Notes: generated from the letters alone by a model not told the origin. A DNA stretch of 37,376 nt from CAISOG01 sp044375625 (GCA_044375625.1 JBILMH010000014.1:1-37376); one strand, 5' to 3'; positions 7,427 through 15,852 are shown, counted from the first letter of the stretch. Numbers and translations: made by a program.

Positions 7427-7512
7427 CCCCTACATCCCGCCCAACCCCTGAAATACCAGCAGGCTGGCGGCATTATGCTGAACAATGGCGTTGAGGGAGC
7501 CCAGCAGCATCG
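7427..7512 (-). repeat. serB 3' end, parental copy of the direct repeat
   Basis: The terminal 83 bp of intact serB plus three bases beyond its stop, repeated at 6729-6814 with five mismatches. The pair defines a 698-bp unit carrying one gene. Confidence 0.9.
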
Positions 7513-8449
7513 GCTTTGGCCGCCAACCCACCGCCAACCCACCGCCCGCCATCACCCATTGCAGGGCGCCCAGATCATTGCTGCCGTCGCCGATGAACAG
7601 GCTGTCGTTTGCGCCCCATTCATGCTGCGCGGCCAGGTTTTGCAATATTTCGGCCTTGGCGGCCTTGCCCAAAATCGGTCGCTGGCAATCGCCCGTGAAG
7701 CGGTTATTGTCATCAAAAATCAGGCTGTTGCCAAAAGATTGCTGAAAGCCCAATCGGGTGGCAATCGTGCTTTTCATCGGGTCATAGCCGCCGGTAATCA
7801 GCGCGGTCAGGGTGCCCGCCCCATTCATGGCCGCCACCGCGGTTGCCATGCCGGGGTTAACCGTAAACCGCTGGCTAGCCTGCACAAACGCCTCATACGG
7901 ACTGCCCGCCAGCAGGGCTAGGCGTTGCAGCAACGATTCCTCAAAACTGATGCCCGTGCCCATGGCGCTATCGGTCATGGCGGTCATCTGTTGCACCAGC
8001 CCCCCTGCGCCCGCACCTGCCCCCTTGGCCGCGCCCGTCATGGCGGTGATGCGCTGAACCAAATCGGAATCGCCAAGACCAGAAGCTTCCTGCACTGTCT
8101 GCGCCAGCAGCACCATGCTCTCCTCCGCCACTGTCGTGCCATCCATGTCAAAGCCAGCCAGCCGTTTGGGGGCGGGCGCACCCTCCTGCCAGGCAAAGTC
8201 ACAGGCAAATTCATCCGCCAGCGTTAACAGCCATTGGTTGCGGTCTTGAACGGTTGGCGGCGGCGGGGAACCATGCGTCACCAATTGCAGTTGCAACACG
8301 CCCAGGGTGCCGGCATCGCTGGCCAGGATACCCTTCTGCGTCCACTCGGTCACCTGCGCCATCCAGTCGGCTTGACGTAGGGCGGTCATCACCGCCGCAA
8401 CGCGAAGGTCATCTAGGAATTGGGGGGAGACAAGGGTAAGATAGGTCAT
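7430..8449 (-). CDS. serB: Phosphoserine phosphatase SerB
   Basis: SerB removes phosphate from phosphoserine in the last step of serine synthesis. The 339-residue protein has an N-terminal regulatory-type region, then the HAD core. The nucleophile motif is DMDGT (101-105). Motif II is TGGY (219-222, Thr where most homologues have Ser), the lysine is in ILGKAAKAE (about 262), and motif IV is GDGSNDL (287-293). The cap segment normally read once is present twice: LVQRITAMTGAAKG (about 130-143) and LVQQMTAMTDSAMGTGISFE (about 151-170), separated by a Gly/Ala linker, which points to an internal duplication of about 66 bp. It is divergent from miaA with a short spacer. Confidence 0.92.
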   Translation of the reverse strand: MTYLTLVSPQFLDDLRVAAVMTALRQADWMAQVTEWTQKGILASDAGTLGVLQLQLVTHGSPPPPTVQDRNQWLLTLADEFACDFAWQEGAPAPKRLAGFDMDGTTVAEESMVLLAQTVQEASGLGDSDLVQRITAMTGAAKGAGAGAGGLVQQMTAMTDSAMGTGISFEESLLQRLALLAGSPYEAFVQASQRFTVNPGMATAVAAMNGAGTLTALITGGYDPMKSTIATRLGFQQSFGNSLIFDDNNRFTGDCQRPILGKAAKAEILQNLAAQHEWGANDSLFIGDGSNDLGALQWVMAGGGLAVGWRPKPMLLGSLNAIVQHNAASLLVFQGLGGM

Positions 8450-8499
8450 GATTCAGCATATAGGGGCTTTGACGGAATTTGCTAGGGGATAATCGCACA

Positions 8500-9357
8500 T
8501 TGGTGCAGGTGGTGGCGGGGCCAACCGCCAGCGGTAAATCGGCGGCGGCTATGGTCTTGGCGGCCTCGGCTTTGGCGGATGGTCGCCCCAGCCTGCTTAT
8601 CAACGCCGACAGCGCGCAGCTGTACAACCATCTGCCCATCCTGACCAACCAGCCTAGTGAGGCGGATCAGGCGGCGGTTCCGCATGCGTTGCTGGCGTTC
8701 CTGTCGCCAACCGCCGATTATTCGGTTGGCCTGTGGCGCCAGGATGCGATGGCGGCGATCGATTGCGCCGTGGCCGCGGGGCAACAGCCGATCGTGGTGG
8801 GCGGCACGGGGCTGTACCTTAAGGCGCTGATGCAGGGGTTGGCGGTGATGCCGCCGATTCCGCCAGCGGTTCGGCAACAGGGACTGACGCTGTTGGAAGG
8901 GGGGGGGGAGCCGGCGTTGCGCGATGCGCTGGCCGCCCATGATCCGCTAAGCGCCCAACAGATCCGTCCCCGCGACTTTGTTCGCCTGCTGCGCGCCTAT
9001 GAGGTGGTGGTGGCCAGCGGGCGCCCGATTCACGCATGGCATGCTGACCCACTGCCGCCGCCGCCCTATCGCTTTGTCGTGACCAAACTGCTGCCCGACC
9101 GCGCCGATCTGTATGATCGCATTAACCAGCGGTTCGCGGCAATGGTGGCGGCGGGCGCGGTGGCGGAGGTGGCCGACTATCTGCAACGCTATCCCGATCC
9201 ACCCGCCAGCGCCCTGAAAGTCCTGGGCTTTGGCCAGCTGCGCGACTATCTGGCCGGGGAGATATCGTTGGCGCAGGCGATTGAGGCAGCCGCCACCGCC
9301 ACCCGCCACTACGCCAAACGGCAATACACCTGGCTTAGGCATCAGATGATGGATTGA
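8500..9357 (+). CDS. miaA: tRNA dimethylallyltransferase MiaA
   Basis: MiaA transfers a dimethylallyl group to A37 of tRNAs reading codons that begin with U. Visible motifs are the P-loop GPTASGKS, NADSAQLYNHLPILT, VVGGTGLYLKAL, IRPRDFVRLLRAYEV and the C-terminal HYAKRQYTWLR. No ATG fits: the frame opens with TTG at 8479, and TTG at 8500 or GTG at 8503 follow. I chose 8500 because AGGGGA at 8484-8489 is at a workable distance. Length (about 285 residues) is slightly short of the usual 300 or so. It is divergent from serB and convergent with higBA. Confidence 0.92.
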   Translation: MVQVVAGPTASGKSAAAMVLAASALADGRPSLLINADSAQLYNHLPILTNQPSEADQAAVPHALLAFLSPTADYSVGLWRQDAMAAIDCAVAAGQQPIVVGGTGLYLKALMQGLAVMPPIPPAVRQQGLTLLEGGGEPALRDALAAHDPLSAQQIRPRDFVRLLRAYEVVVASGRPIHAWHADPLPPPPYRFVVTKLLPDRADLYDRINQRFAAMVAAGAVAEVADYLQRYPDPPASALKVLGFGQLRDYLAGEISLAQAIEAAATATRHYAKRQYTWLRHQMMD

Positions 9358-9365
9358 TGGTGATG

Positions 9366-9701
9366 CTAAAACGCGGGAATGCTTGATGCGTCTATGGCGT
9401 GATGGCGTTTTTGTGCCTCGCTGATTTGGTCGGGCAGTTCGGCAATAGCCCATAAATAGGCGGACGCCGTGCGGTCGGGGTTGTTGCGCCGCTGTTCCCA
9501 GTTTTGCAGGGTGTTAAGCGGGATACCATAGGTTTTGCAAAATGCATTTTGGCTTAAGCCCAGTTTTTCACGAATAGCCTTGGCATCGGCAAATTCGTAC
9601 CGGGTTGTGCGGACATCGGTTGGATGCCCCTTAGCATGCGCAACCGCCTCATTAAGTCCCGCTAAAAGGTTTTTGGCCATATCTCCAAGTTCACTGCTCA
9701 T
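9366..9701 (-). CDS. higA: HigA-type antitoxin (XRE helix-turn-helix)
   Basis: A 111-residue protein whose C-terminal half is an XRE-type helix-turn-helix (REKLGLSQNAFCKTYGIP then LNTLQNWEQRRNNPDRTA). The layout, with DNA binding at the C-terminal side and a short N-terminal toxin-contact region, fits HigA-type antitoxins. AGGAGG sits just upstream of the ATG. It follows the toxin gene with a one-base gap, the toxin-first order typical of higBA. It probably neutralises the RelE-fold toxin and represses the operon. The gene pair lies between miaA and nadC, neither of which is related. Confidence 0.85.
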   Translation of the reverse strand: MSSELGDMAKNLLAGLNEAVAHAKGHPTDVRTTRYEFADAKAIREKLGLSQNAFCKTYGIPLNTLQNWEQRRNNPDRTASAYLWAIAELPDQISEAQKRHHAIDASSIPAF

Positions 9702-9702
9702 G

Positions 9703-10062
9703 TTACATCCTCCTTCTTGCTTTTAGCGCAGTTTTTAATGACTCCGCCGCTTTGGTTAACATCGCCTTTTCTGTGGGCGATAAATCCGCCTGTTGGCCTT
9801 TTGCGTAAGCCCACAACAGGTAAAGCGGCGCGGTTTCATCGTAAAAATAATAGATGACTCGTGCACCGCCTCTTTTACCAGTACCAGGTCGGCGCCACCG
9901 TAATTTTCTCAGCCCACCTGTTCCCTGAATTTCATCACCAGCCATCGGATTGACGGCAAGATAGCTTTTCAGTTCATCAATGTCATAATCCGTCCATATA
10001 GCCGCCGCCGCCCGACTAAAGGCGGCTGTTTCAGCAACGGTATTTCCAATCTGATCGAACAT
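9703..10062 (-). CDS. higB: RelE/HigB-type mRNA interferase toxin
   Basis: A 119-residue RelE-fold toxin. Recognisable parts are LKSYLAVNPMAGDEIQGTGG, the basic core LRKLRWRRPGTGKRGGARV and the strand segment IYYFYDETAPLYLLWAYAKG, then DLSPTEKAML. Such toxins cut ribosome-bound mRNA. The start at 10062 (MFDQIGNTV) is chosen by family resemblance; an ATG at 10080 would add six residues, and the frame is open to 10251 without protein-like character. It is the first gene of a two-gene operon with the antitoxin. Confidence 0.85.
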   Translation of the reverse strand: MFDQIGNTVAETAAFSRAAAAIWTDYDIDELKSYLAVNPMAGDEIQGTGGLRKLRWRRPGTGKRGGARVIYYFYDETAPLYLLWAYAKGQQADLSPTEKAMLTKAAESLKTALKARRRM

Positions 10063-10210
10063 AGCTGCATTATACCCCATTAGCGTACAATTTGCAATCT
10101 TGTAAGCGGCCGATCCCATCCCCCCCCTCGTCAAAGCGGCAATCTTATGGCAGTAGTGATGGTTGCCGTTCCCCCCCCCCGCCCACTTTGCTGCTAGTAT
10201 AGCCCTACCC

Positions 10211-11083
10211 ATGCCATCTACCCCCCCGCTGTTGCCAAGTGCCATCATCAATCAACAGGTGCAGGCCGCCTTGGCCGAGGATCAGGCCGCCAACGATGTG
10301 ACGGTGGCCGCCGTTATCGACCCCCAGCTGGCCATCACGTTGCAGCTGCGCGCGCGGGAGGCGGTGGTGGTGGCGGGATTAGCCCTGGCCGAGGCCAGCT
10401 TTCGCACGCTGTCGCCGCAAATCGATTGGCAACAGGCGGCTGAGGATGGGGAACAGGTGGCCGCTGGCGCTTTGTTGGCAACCGTGTCGGGCTTGGCCAG
10501 CGCGCTGCTGTCGGCGGAGCGAACCGCCCTGAACTTTGTGCAGCATCTGTCGGGCATTGCCACCCTGACCAGGCGGTATGTTGAGGCGGTGGTGGGCACT
10601 AAGGCCATCATCCTGGACACCCGCAAGACTATTCCGGGGATGCGGCAACTGGCCAAATACGCCACCGCCGTCGGGGGGGCGCAAAATCACCGCATGAACC
10701 TGGCCGATGGGATGATGATTAAGGATAACCACATCGCCGCCAATGGTGGTGGGTTGGAGGGAACCCTGGCGAAACTGACCATGGTGCGGGGCAGTGCCCT
10801 GTGGCAAAGCCTGGTGGTGGAGTGCGACACCCTGGATCAGGTGCAACTGTGCCTAAGCCACCGTATCCCCCACCTGCTGCTGGATAACATGAGCCCCCAA
10901 CAGCTGGCGCAGGCGGTGGCATTGCGGGACGGGGCGGGCTATCCCGCCAAGTTGGAGGCATCGGGCGGGGTCAATCTGGATACCATTCGCGCCATTGCGG
11001 CCAGCGGTGTTGACTATATCTCGGTCGGGCGGCTGACCATGAGTGCGCCCGTGGTGGATATTGGCTTGGACTGGCCAACGTGA
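10211..11083 (+). CDS. nadC: Nicotinate-nucleotide pyrophosphorylase (carboxylating)
   Basis: NadC converts quinolinate and PRPP to nicotinate mononucleotide, CO2 and pyrophosphate in de novo NAD synthesis. From the ATG at 10211 it has 290 residues, a normal length. Motifs are ALAEDQAANDVT, SAERTALNFVQHLSGIAT, ILDTRKTIPGMRQLAKYA, the substrate-binding HRMNLADGMMIKDNHI and EASGGVNLDTIRAIAASGVD. The upstream ATG at 10163 would add a 16-residue extension unlike the family. nadA and nadB are not nearby. Confidence 0.96.
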   Translation: MPSTPPLLPSAIINQQVQAALAEDQAANDVTVAAVIDPQLAITLQLRAREAVVVAGLALAEASFRTLSPQIDWQQAAEDGEQVAAGALLATVSGLASALLSAERTALNFVQHLSGIATLTRRYVEAVVGTKAIILDTRKTIPGMRQLAKYATAVGGAQNHRMNLADGMMIKDNHIAANGGGLEGTLAKLTMVRGSALWQSLVVECDTLDQVQLCLSHRIPHLLLDNMSPQQLAQAVALRDGAGYPAKLEASGGVNLDTIRAIAASGVDYISVGRLTMSAPVVDIGLDWPT

Positions 11084-11127
11084 TAGCCTGTCCATGAACG
11101 TAATGGGCACTTAGTGGGAATGGCGTC

Positions 11128-12240
11128 ATGATCAGCAAACTTACCGAAAAACTGACGCGCAGCATTGCTGGGGGCATTATCGGTAAGAAAGATAAGCTGA
11201 CCCCTGAGGCGGCGGCGGTTGAGGCCACGGCCACGCAAACGGATGCCACCATTAGAATGGAGGGGGATTCCAACACCCCGGAGCATGATGTGCCACGGCC
11301 ATCGCTGTTTGAGCCGCTGTTGGCCAAATGCAAAACCTATAACCCCGCCATTACCGCCGTCGTTCACCCCGTTACGGTGGAAGCGATTCAGGGCGCGGTG
11401 GAGGCGGAGGCAGCAGGGTTGATTACCCCCTTTTACATTGGCCCCGTTGGACGCATTAAGCTGGCGGCGGAGTCTGTCAACATCACCCTGCCCCCCGATC
11501 AGTTGTTGGATGTACCCCACAGCCATGCCGCCGCTGACAGGGCGATGCATCTGGCCAAAATGGGGCAGGTGGAAATGATCATGAAGGGCAGCCTGCACAC
11601 CGATGAGCTGTTGGCGGCGGTGTTGGAAAAGGAACATGACCTGCGCACCCAAAGGCGGCTAAGCCATGTGTTTGTGATGGATGTGCCCAGCTATGACAAA
11701 TTGCTGTTTATCACCGATGCGGCGATTAACATTTATCCTGGCTTGTCGGAGAAGGTGGATATCCTGCAAAATGTTATTGAGCTGGCGCACGCGCTGGGCG
11801 TGACGGCGCCAAAAGTCGCGCTGCTGTCGGCGGTGGAAACCGTCAACCCCAATATTCATTCGACCATTGAGGCGGCGGCGCTGTGCAAAATGGCCGAACG
11901 CGGTCAGATTGTCGGCGGGCAATTGGATGGCCCCCTGGCATTCGATAACGCGATTTCTCCCGCCGCTGCCGCGGCTAAGGGCATAGCGGGGGAGGTGGCG
12001 GGGCATGCCGACGTGCTGATGGTGCCCGATATGGAGGCCGGCAACATCCTGGCCAAGCAATTGACCTATATGGCGGGGGCGGTCAGTGCGGGAATCGTGC
12101 TGGGGGCGCGCCTGCCCATTGTGTTGACCAGTCGTGCGGATGGGGCGCGTAGCCGCCTGCTGTCTGCGGCGATAGGCCTACTGCTGCTGCGGCAACGGGT
12201 CACCCTGCCCAAACCGCACAGCCATGATCAACGGCTGTAG
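11128..12240 (+). CDS. pta: Phosphate acetyl/butyryltransferase (Pta/Ptb family)
   Basis: A 370-residue protein whose C-terminal 300 residues match the phosphotransacetylase/phosphotransbutyrylase fold: YNPAITAVVHPVTVEAIQGA, EMIMKGSLHTDELLAAVL, LSHVFVMDVPSYDKLLFITD, VALLSAVETVNPNIHSTIEA, GGQLDGPLAFDNAISPAAA and DVLMVPDMEAGNILAKQL. The N-terminal 55 residues are low-complexity and unlike the MaoC-type domain of the longer bifunctional form. With ackA downstream it would interconvert acetyl-CoA (or a short acyl-CoA) and the acyl phosphate. The exact acyl substrate cannot be told from sequence. Confidence 0.9.
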   Translation: MISKLTEKLTRSIAGGIIGKKDKLTPEAAAVEATATQTDATIRMEGDSNTPEHDVPRPSLFEPLLAKCKTYNPAITAVVHPVTVEAIQGAVEAEAAGLITPFYIGPVGRIKLAAESVNITLPPDQLLDVPHSHAAADRAMHLAKMGQVEMIMKGSLHTDELLAAVLEKEHDLRTQRRLSHVFVMDVPSYDKLLFITDAAINIYPGLSEKVDILQNVIELAHALGVTAPKVALLSAVETVNPNIHSTIEAAALCKMAERGQIVGGQLDGPLAFDNAISPAAAAAKGIAGEVAGHADVLMVPDMEAGNILAKQLTYMAGAVSAGIVLGARLPIVLTSRADGARSRLLSAAIGLLLLRQRVTLPKPHSHDQRL

Positions 12241-12273
12241 GGGCAAATCTATTGTGAGCGGGGTACGGGGCGG

Positions 12274-12477
12274 CTAGCGATCGTTTTCCCTAGCAAGCCT
12301 AACCAACTCTGTTCTTTCACCGCGGGGAGACTGTTCAGCAAAAACATCTCCATAATTAACGGCGGCATATTCCATCAAAATCAATGGTATTGTGAAAAGT
12401 GCGGTTTTAAGGCGCTCCCACCCCAGTGATGTTTTATTCTGACTTTGGTTGTTTTGCGGATTTGAATCTCTCATCAT
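12274..12477 (-). CDS. Small single-span protein between pta and ackA
   Basis: A 67-residue product if translation starts at the ATG at 12477; a GTG at 12486 would add three residues. AAGGAAAG lies upstream. It has a polar N-terminus, one hydrophobic helix (about residues 26-42, ALFTIPLILMEYAAVN) and an acidic/basic tail. I recognise no family. It is antisense to the flanking pta and ackA genes and sits in a locally AT-richer spacer, so it may be a later addition, but no flanking repeat was found. Confidence 0.45.
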   Translation of the reverse strand: MMRDSNPQNNQSQNKTSLGWERLKTALFTIPLILMEYAAVNYGDVFAEQSPRGERTELVRLARENDR

Positions 12478-12603
12478 GCCTCTCACTTTCCTTTCTGCTA
12501 AAAAAATTTATGGTTGGAAGGGTGACAAGGATTTTTGGTTATTTTATGGCAAAGTGATAAGAATCACGGTCAATCTTAGTATTTTTGGAAAGAGTTTGTG
12601 GCC

Positions 12604-13722
12604 ATGGCGCTGTTTTTGACCTGCAACGCGGGATCGTCCAGCTTAAAACTGGCGCTATATCAGCTGGATAGCGGTGTGCTGCGGCGCCTGGCTGCCACCA
12701 ACCTGGATCACCCCGTTGACTTGCCTGCCGCGCTGCAGGGCTGGTGGGATGCGCAGACAGCGGCGCTAGGCTCTGCCGCGACTGCTCCTGTCGCCATTGC
12801 ACACCGAGTGGTGCATGGCGGCGATCAGTTTACCCAACCAGTGGTAATCGACCCTGCCGTGATGGCATCGCTATGGCATCTGGCTCCGTTAGCCCCCCTG
12901 CATCAGCCCGCCGCCTTAGGCCTGATTGAGGCCTTGGCTAAGACCTTTCCCACCACCACCCAAATCGCCTGTTTCGACACCGCCTTTCATCAGACGCAAC
13001 CGCCCCTGCACCGCTATTTGGGACTGCCACAGGCGATGCATCAGGCGGGCATCAAACGCTATGGCTTTCATGGTTTGTCCTATCAATCCATTGCTGGCCA
13101 GCTGCCACAGCTGCTGGGCAAGGTGGCTGAGGGGCGGGTGGTGGTGGCGCATTTGGGCAGCGGCGCCAGCCTGTGTGCCATGCATCACCGCCAATCGGTT
13201 GCCAGCACCATGGGATTCTCCGCCCTGGACGGCCTGTTGATGGCTACCCGTTGCGGCAGTTTGGATGCGGGCGTCGTGTTGCATCTGCTAAGCCAGGGCT
13301 ACGACCAACACCGCCTAACCCAGTTGCTGTATAAGGAATCTGGCTTGTTGGGCGTGTCGGGGATCAGCGGGGATATGCGCGATTTGGAGGCCAGCCCCGA
13401 TCCGCAGGCGGCTGAGGCTATCGCCCTGTTCCTGCACCGCGCCCATCAGCAGTTGGCGGCGATGGTGGCCAGCCTGGGGGGAATCGATGCGCTGGTCTTT
13501 ACCGCCGGAATTGGCCAGCACAGCGTGATGGTGCGATCCCGCCTGTGCCAGGCCGCAGCCTGGTTGGGGATAGATCTGTCGGAGGGGGTCAATGCAGCGG
13601 CCAATCCCGATAAGCCGATCGTGCTCAGCACGGCCAGCAGTCGTGTGGTGGTGGCGATGATTCCCACCGATGAAGAGGCGGTGATGGCCGATGCCGTAGC
13701 GCGCCTGCCAGCGGCCAGCTGA
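12604..13722 (+). CDS. ackA: Acetate kinase
   Basis: AckA makes ATP and acetate from acetyl phosphate and ADP, or the reverse. The 372-residue protein carries the acetokinase signatures LTCNAGSSSLKLALY, AHRVVHGGDQF, CFDTAFHQTQPP, RYGFHGLSYQSIAGQL, VVAHLGSGASLC, STMGFSALDGLLMATRCGSL and FTAGIGQHS. A GTG six bases upstream (12598) is an alternative start; GGAAAGAG serves either. It follows pta, from which it is separated by a small antisense gene. Past the stop, an AACCC/GGGTT inverted pair followed by T residues (about 13733-13751) may be a weak terminator. Confidence 0.96.
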   Translation: MALFLTCNAGSSSLKLALYQLDSGVLRRLAATNLDHPVDLPAALQGWWDAQTAALGSAATAPVAIAHRVVHGGDQFTQPVVIDPAVMASLWHLAPLAPLHQPAALGLIEALAKTFPTTTQIACFDTAFHQTQPPLHRYLGLPQAMHQAGIKRYGFHGLSYQSIAGQLPQLLGKVAEGRVVVAHLGSGASLCAMHHRQSVASTMGFSALDGLLMATRCGSLDAGVVLHLLSQGYDQHRLTQLLYKESGLLGVSGISGDMRDLEASPDPQAAEAIALFLHRAHQQLAAMVASLGGIDALVFTAGIGQHSVMVRSRLCQAAAWLGIDLSEGVNAAANPDKPIVLSTASSRVVVAMIPTDEEAVMADAVARLPAAS

Positions 13723-13894
13723 TCCCCAACCCCCAAAAAACAGGGTTTTCTATAGCCCCTTGCGCAACGGTACAACCTCTGATAGTATTCACCTTAGCCG
13801 TACACTAATATGGTGTGCCTAACGGTCAGCCATTCGGTCGGGCACCTGTTCGGGTGTTTGCAATACTACCATTCTGGTAAAAAAGGTTTCGCTT

Positions 13895-14233
13895 ATGAGC
13901 ACTTTGGTCAACAAAAACGTTATGGTTGATGGTCATCGCACCTCAATGCGGTTGGAGCCGGAAATGTGGGATGCCCTGGCGGAAATTTGTGCGCGCGAAC
14001 GATGCAACATTCACCAGCTGTGCAGCCAGCTGGAACTGAATCGCCAAAGCTCTACCCTAACCGCGGCGATGCGGGTCTATATCATGAATTATTTTCGTCA
14101 GGCAATGCAGAAGATGATGGCCGACAGCCGTGCTTATGAAGTGGCAAGATCCCCCATGATGACCAGCATGCAGGTGGCCACGGCCAATAGCACGTTGAGC
14201 CGTCGTGATGCAGAGGTTGCGGTACAGGGATAG
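13895..14233 (+). CDS. Ribbon-helix-helix domain protein
   Basis: A 112-residue protein whose first half fits the RHH_4-type ribbon-helix-helix fold found widely in alphaproteobacteria: the strand RTSMRLEPEMWDALAEIC leads into helix ARERCNIHQLCSQLE, then SSTLTAAMRVYIMNYFRQ. Such proteins bind DNA as dimers, but their targets are largely unknown. The C-terminal 40 residues look disordered. The gene lies just upstream of rnpB on the same strand. Confidence 0.85.
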   Translation: MSTLVNKNVMVDGHRTSMRLEPEMWDALAEICARERCNIHQLCSQLELNRQSSTLTAAMRVYIMNYFRQAMQKMMADSRAYEVARSPMMTSMQVATANSTLSRRDAEVAVQG

Positions 14234-14282
14234 TTTTTTCGCAGCGTTTGACAAGCCTGCCTGCTTACTTCACCATGATATC

Positions 14283-14696
14283 GTCGGTTGGCTGGATGGC
14301 TGCTGGCAGTCGTTAAGGCTGCTGGAGGAAAGTCCGGGCTCCATGGAAATAGGGTGCTGGGTAATCCCCAGCGGGGTTGGCTGAAAACGCTGACTCAAGG
14401 GAAAGTGCCACAGAAACGATACCGCCCCAATAGCCGTTAGGTTAATGGGGTAAGGGTGAAATGGTGCGGTAAGAGCGCACCGCCGATTGGGTAACCGATC
14501 GTGGCGGCGGCAAACCCCACCCGGAGCAAAACCAAATAGGCAGGGCGCGATCATCATCCTTGGGTGATGATCAATCGTATTTCCACGATTGTCTTGCGGG
14601 TCGGTTGCTAGAGGTATGGGGGTAACCCCAGCCCCAGATGAATGGCCATCCAGGGCGTTATCGCCTGGACAAAACCCGGCTTACAGGCCAACCGAC
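14283..14696 (+). ncRNA. rnpB: RNase P RNA, bacterial class A
   Basis: The catalytic RNA that trims tRNA 5' leaders. It is recognised by the universal blocks GGAGGAAAGTCCGGGCTCCA (about 14328-14344), ACAGAAACGATACCGCCC (about 14409-14426), the AGATGAATGGCCATC segment and the terminal ACAAAACCCGGCTTACAGGC. The ends were set by the P1 helix: GTCGGTTGG at 14283 pairs with CCAACCGAC ending at 14696. A run of seven T residues follows. A TTGACA at 14248-14253 may be the -35 element; the matching -10 region (about 14271-14280) is weak. Confidence 0.97.
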
Positions 14697-14703
14697 TTTT
14701 TTT
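14697..14703 (+). terminator. T-run at the end of rnpB
   Basis: Seven T residues directly after the closing P1 strand of RNase P RNA. With P1 as the upstream stem this acts as a plausible intrinsic terminator. Confidence 0.5.
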
Positions 14704-15300
14704 GCTGCACCCCGTATCTGCGTCCAGACAAAAAACAGCGGGCGTAACAAAGCGTCCCTATCTATTGCATCCTCATCTTTTTTGCCTTTTCGTCGTTATC
14801 TCCGCACATGCAGAGATGACGGCTTTGGTGCGGGTAGGGTGACAGCGGAGTGGTAGAAATGGCGGCGTAATAAAAAAGGTCGTCGCTCCCGCGTAGGCGG
14901 GAGCCCACCAACCTCTACCACGCAACCTACCCGTGCCGCCGCATGGATCCCCCGCTTTCGCTGAGGATGACGACTTGAGAGGGCATTTCCACCTTTGTTA
15001 TCCTACCCCCACTCTGCTGTCATCTCCGCGTAGGCGGAGATCCAGCACATTATTGCCGCCTTTCCGCGCCCTAGCACCGCATGGATCCCCCGCCCACTCT
15101 TTTGTTCCCCCGCCCCCTAACCCCCTCCCGCATGGGGGAGGGGGGATACACACTCCACCCCTGCGGGGGAGTCGCGGGGCGAAGCCCGCGGTGGGGGGGG
15201 TAGAAAAAACCCTTGGCAACCTGAGTTGACAGCTGGGGGCAGGCTGACAATGATGGTTTTGTGCTTGCCCTGCGCTGCAAAATTTTCTCCCAATCCCACC
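14704..15300. repeat. Intergenic region with palindromic REP-like repeats
   Basis: About 600 bp with no convincing gene. It holds several short palindromes of one style: GCTCCCGCGTAGGCGGGAGC at 14885-14904 (perfect arms with a GTAG loop), ATCTCCGCGTAGGCGGAGAT at 15022-15041, and decayed versions near 14796-14822 and 14944-14970. These resemble dispersed REP elements seen in many proteobacteria, and the same style recurs at 25269-25359. From about 15105 to 15200 there is a second, C/G-run-rich repeat type (a CCCCTCCC...GGGGAGGG hairpin and a GCGGGGCGAAGCCCGC palindrome). Confidence 0.75.
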
Positions 15301-15314
15301 CCCGACACCTGCCC

Positions 15315-15839
15315 ATGACCACCCAAGCCGACGCCATTATCGCCTTTATCCTTAAGCATGAGGGGGGGTATGTGAACGATCCGCATGATGCGGGGGGTGA
15401 GACCAATTTTGGTATTAGCAAAAGGCAATACCCCAATGTGGATATCAAAAACCTAAGCATGGCGCAGGCGGCGGCGATTTACCAGCGCGACTACTACGCC
15501 AAGGTTAAGGGGGATGCGATGCCCGCCTGGCTGGCGCTGCTGCTGACCGACTTTGCGGTCAACGCGGGGGTGGGGACGGCGGTACGGTTGTTGCAACGGC
15601 TGTTGGGGCAGGATGTTGATGGTGTTTTGGGCAAGAACAGCTTGGCCGCGGTGCAACAGCTGTTGGCCAACCCCGCCAACCAACTATGCCAAGACTATGT
15701 GGCAGGGCGGCGGGCGCATTATCAGAATTTGGCCGCCAACAAACCTAGCCAGCAAAAATTTCTGAAAGGCTGGCTGAATCGCACCCAGGAGTGCGCCGAT
15801 TTGGCGGAGCAGTGGGCGCAGCAACAGCCCACCAGCTGA
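15315..15839 (+). CDS. GH108-family muramidase (secretion-activator type)
   Basis: A 174-residue lysozyme-like protein of glycoside hydrolase family 108. The catalytic region is ILKHEGGYVNDPHDAGGETN with the Glu in HEGG, then FGISKRQYPNVDI. The C-terminal part carries the short peptidoglycan-binding-like segment (RLLQRLLGQDVDGVLGKNSL then DYVAGRRAHYQNL). The ATG at 15315 removes an unlike N-terminal stretch. No signal peptide is visible, as is common for phage-type endolysins of this family. It stands alone, tail-to-tail with motB. It may be a phage-derived lysozyme or help open the wall for flagella; the sequence does not decide. Confidence 0.88.
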   Translation: MTTQADAIIAFILKHEGGYVNDPHDAGGETNFGISKRQYPNVDIKNLSMAQAAAIYQRDYYAKVKGDAMPAWLALLLTDFAVNAGVGTAVRLLQRLLGQDVDGVLGKNSLAAVQQLLANPANQLCQDYVAGRRAHYQNLAANKPSQQKFLKGWLNRTQECADLAEQWAQQQPTS

Positions 15840-15852
15840 TACGAACTGGCTA

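Noticed and set aside
10085..10200. Possible copy of the miaA 3' end beyond the higBA pair
   Set aside because: Only a gapped match of about a dozen bases (CAAACGGCAAT against CAAAGCGGCAAT), well within chance for this composition, and not at the gene end.
12487..12600. Possible copy of the pta 3' end flanking the small gene before ackA
   Set aside because: I compared the pta end with this stretch and found no similarity, so the small gene is not listed as a repeat-bounded cassette.
13760..13894. Possible riboswitch or leader structure before the RHH gene
   Set aside because: Short inverted pairs (for example CACC/GGTG near 13840-13857) are present but no known riboswitch pattern is recognisable.
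14933..15229. Plus-strand frame of 98 codons (and minus-strand partners) after rnpB
   Set aside because: The frame runs through palindromic and C/G-run repeats and gives Pro/Arg-rich sequence, so it is a product of the repeats and not a gene.
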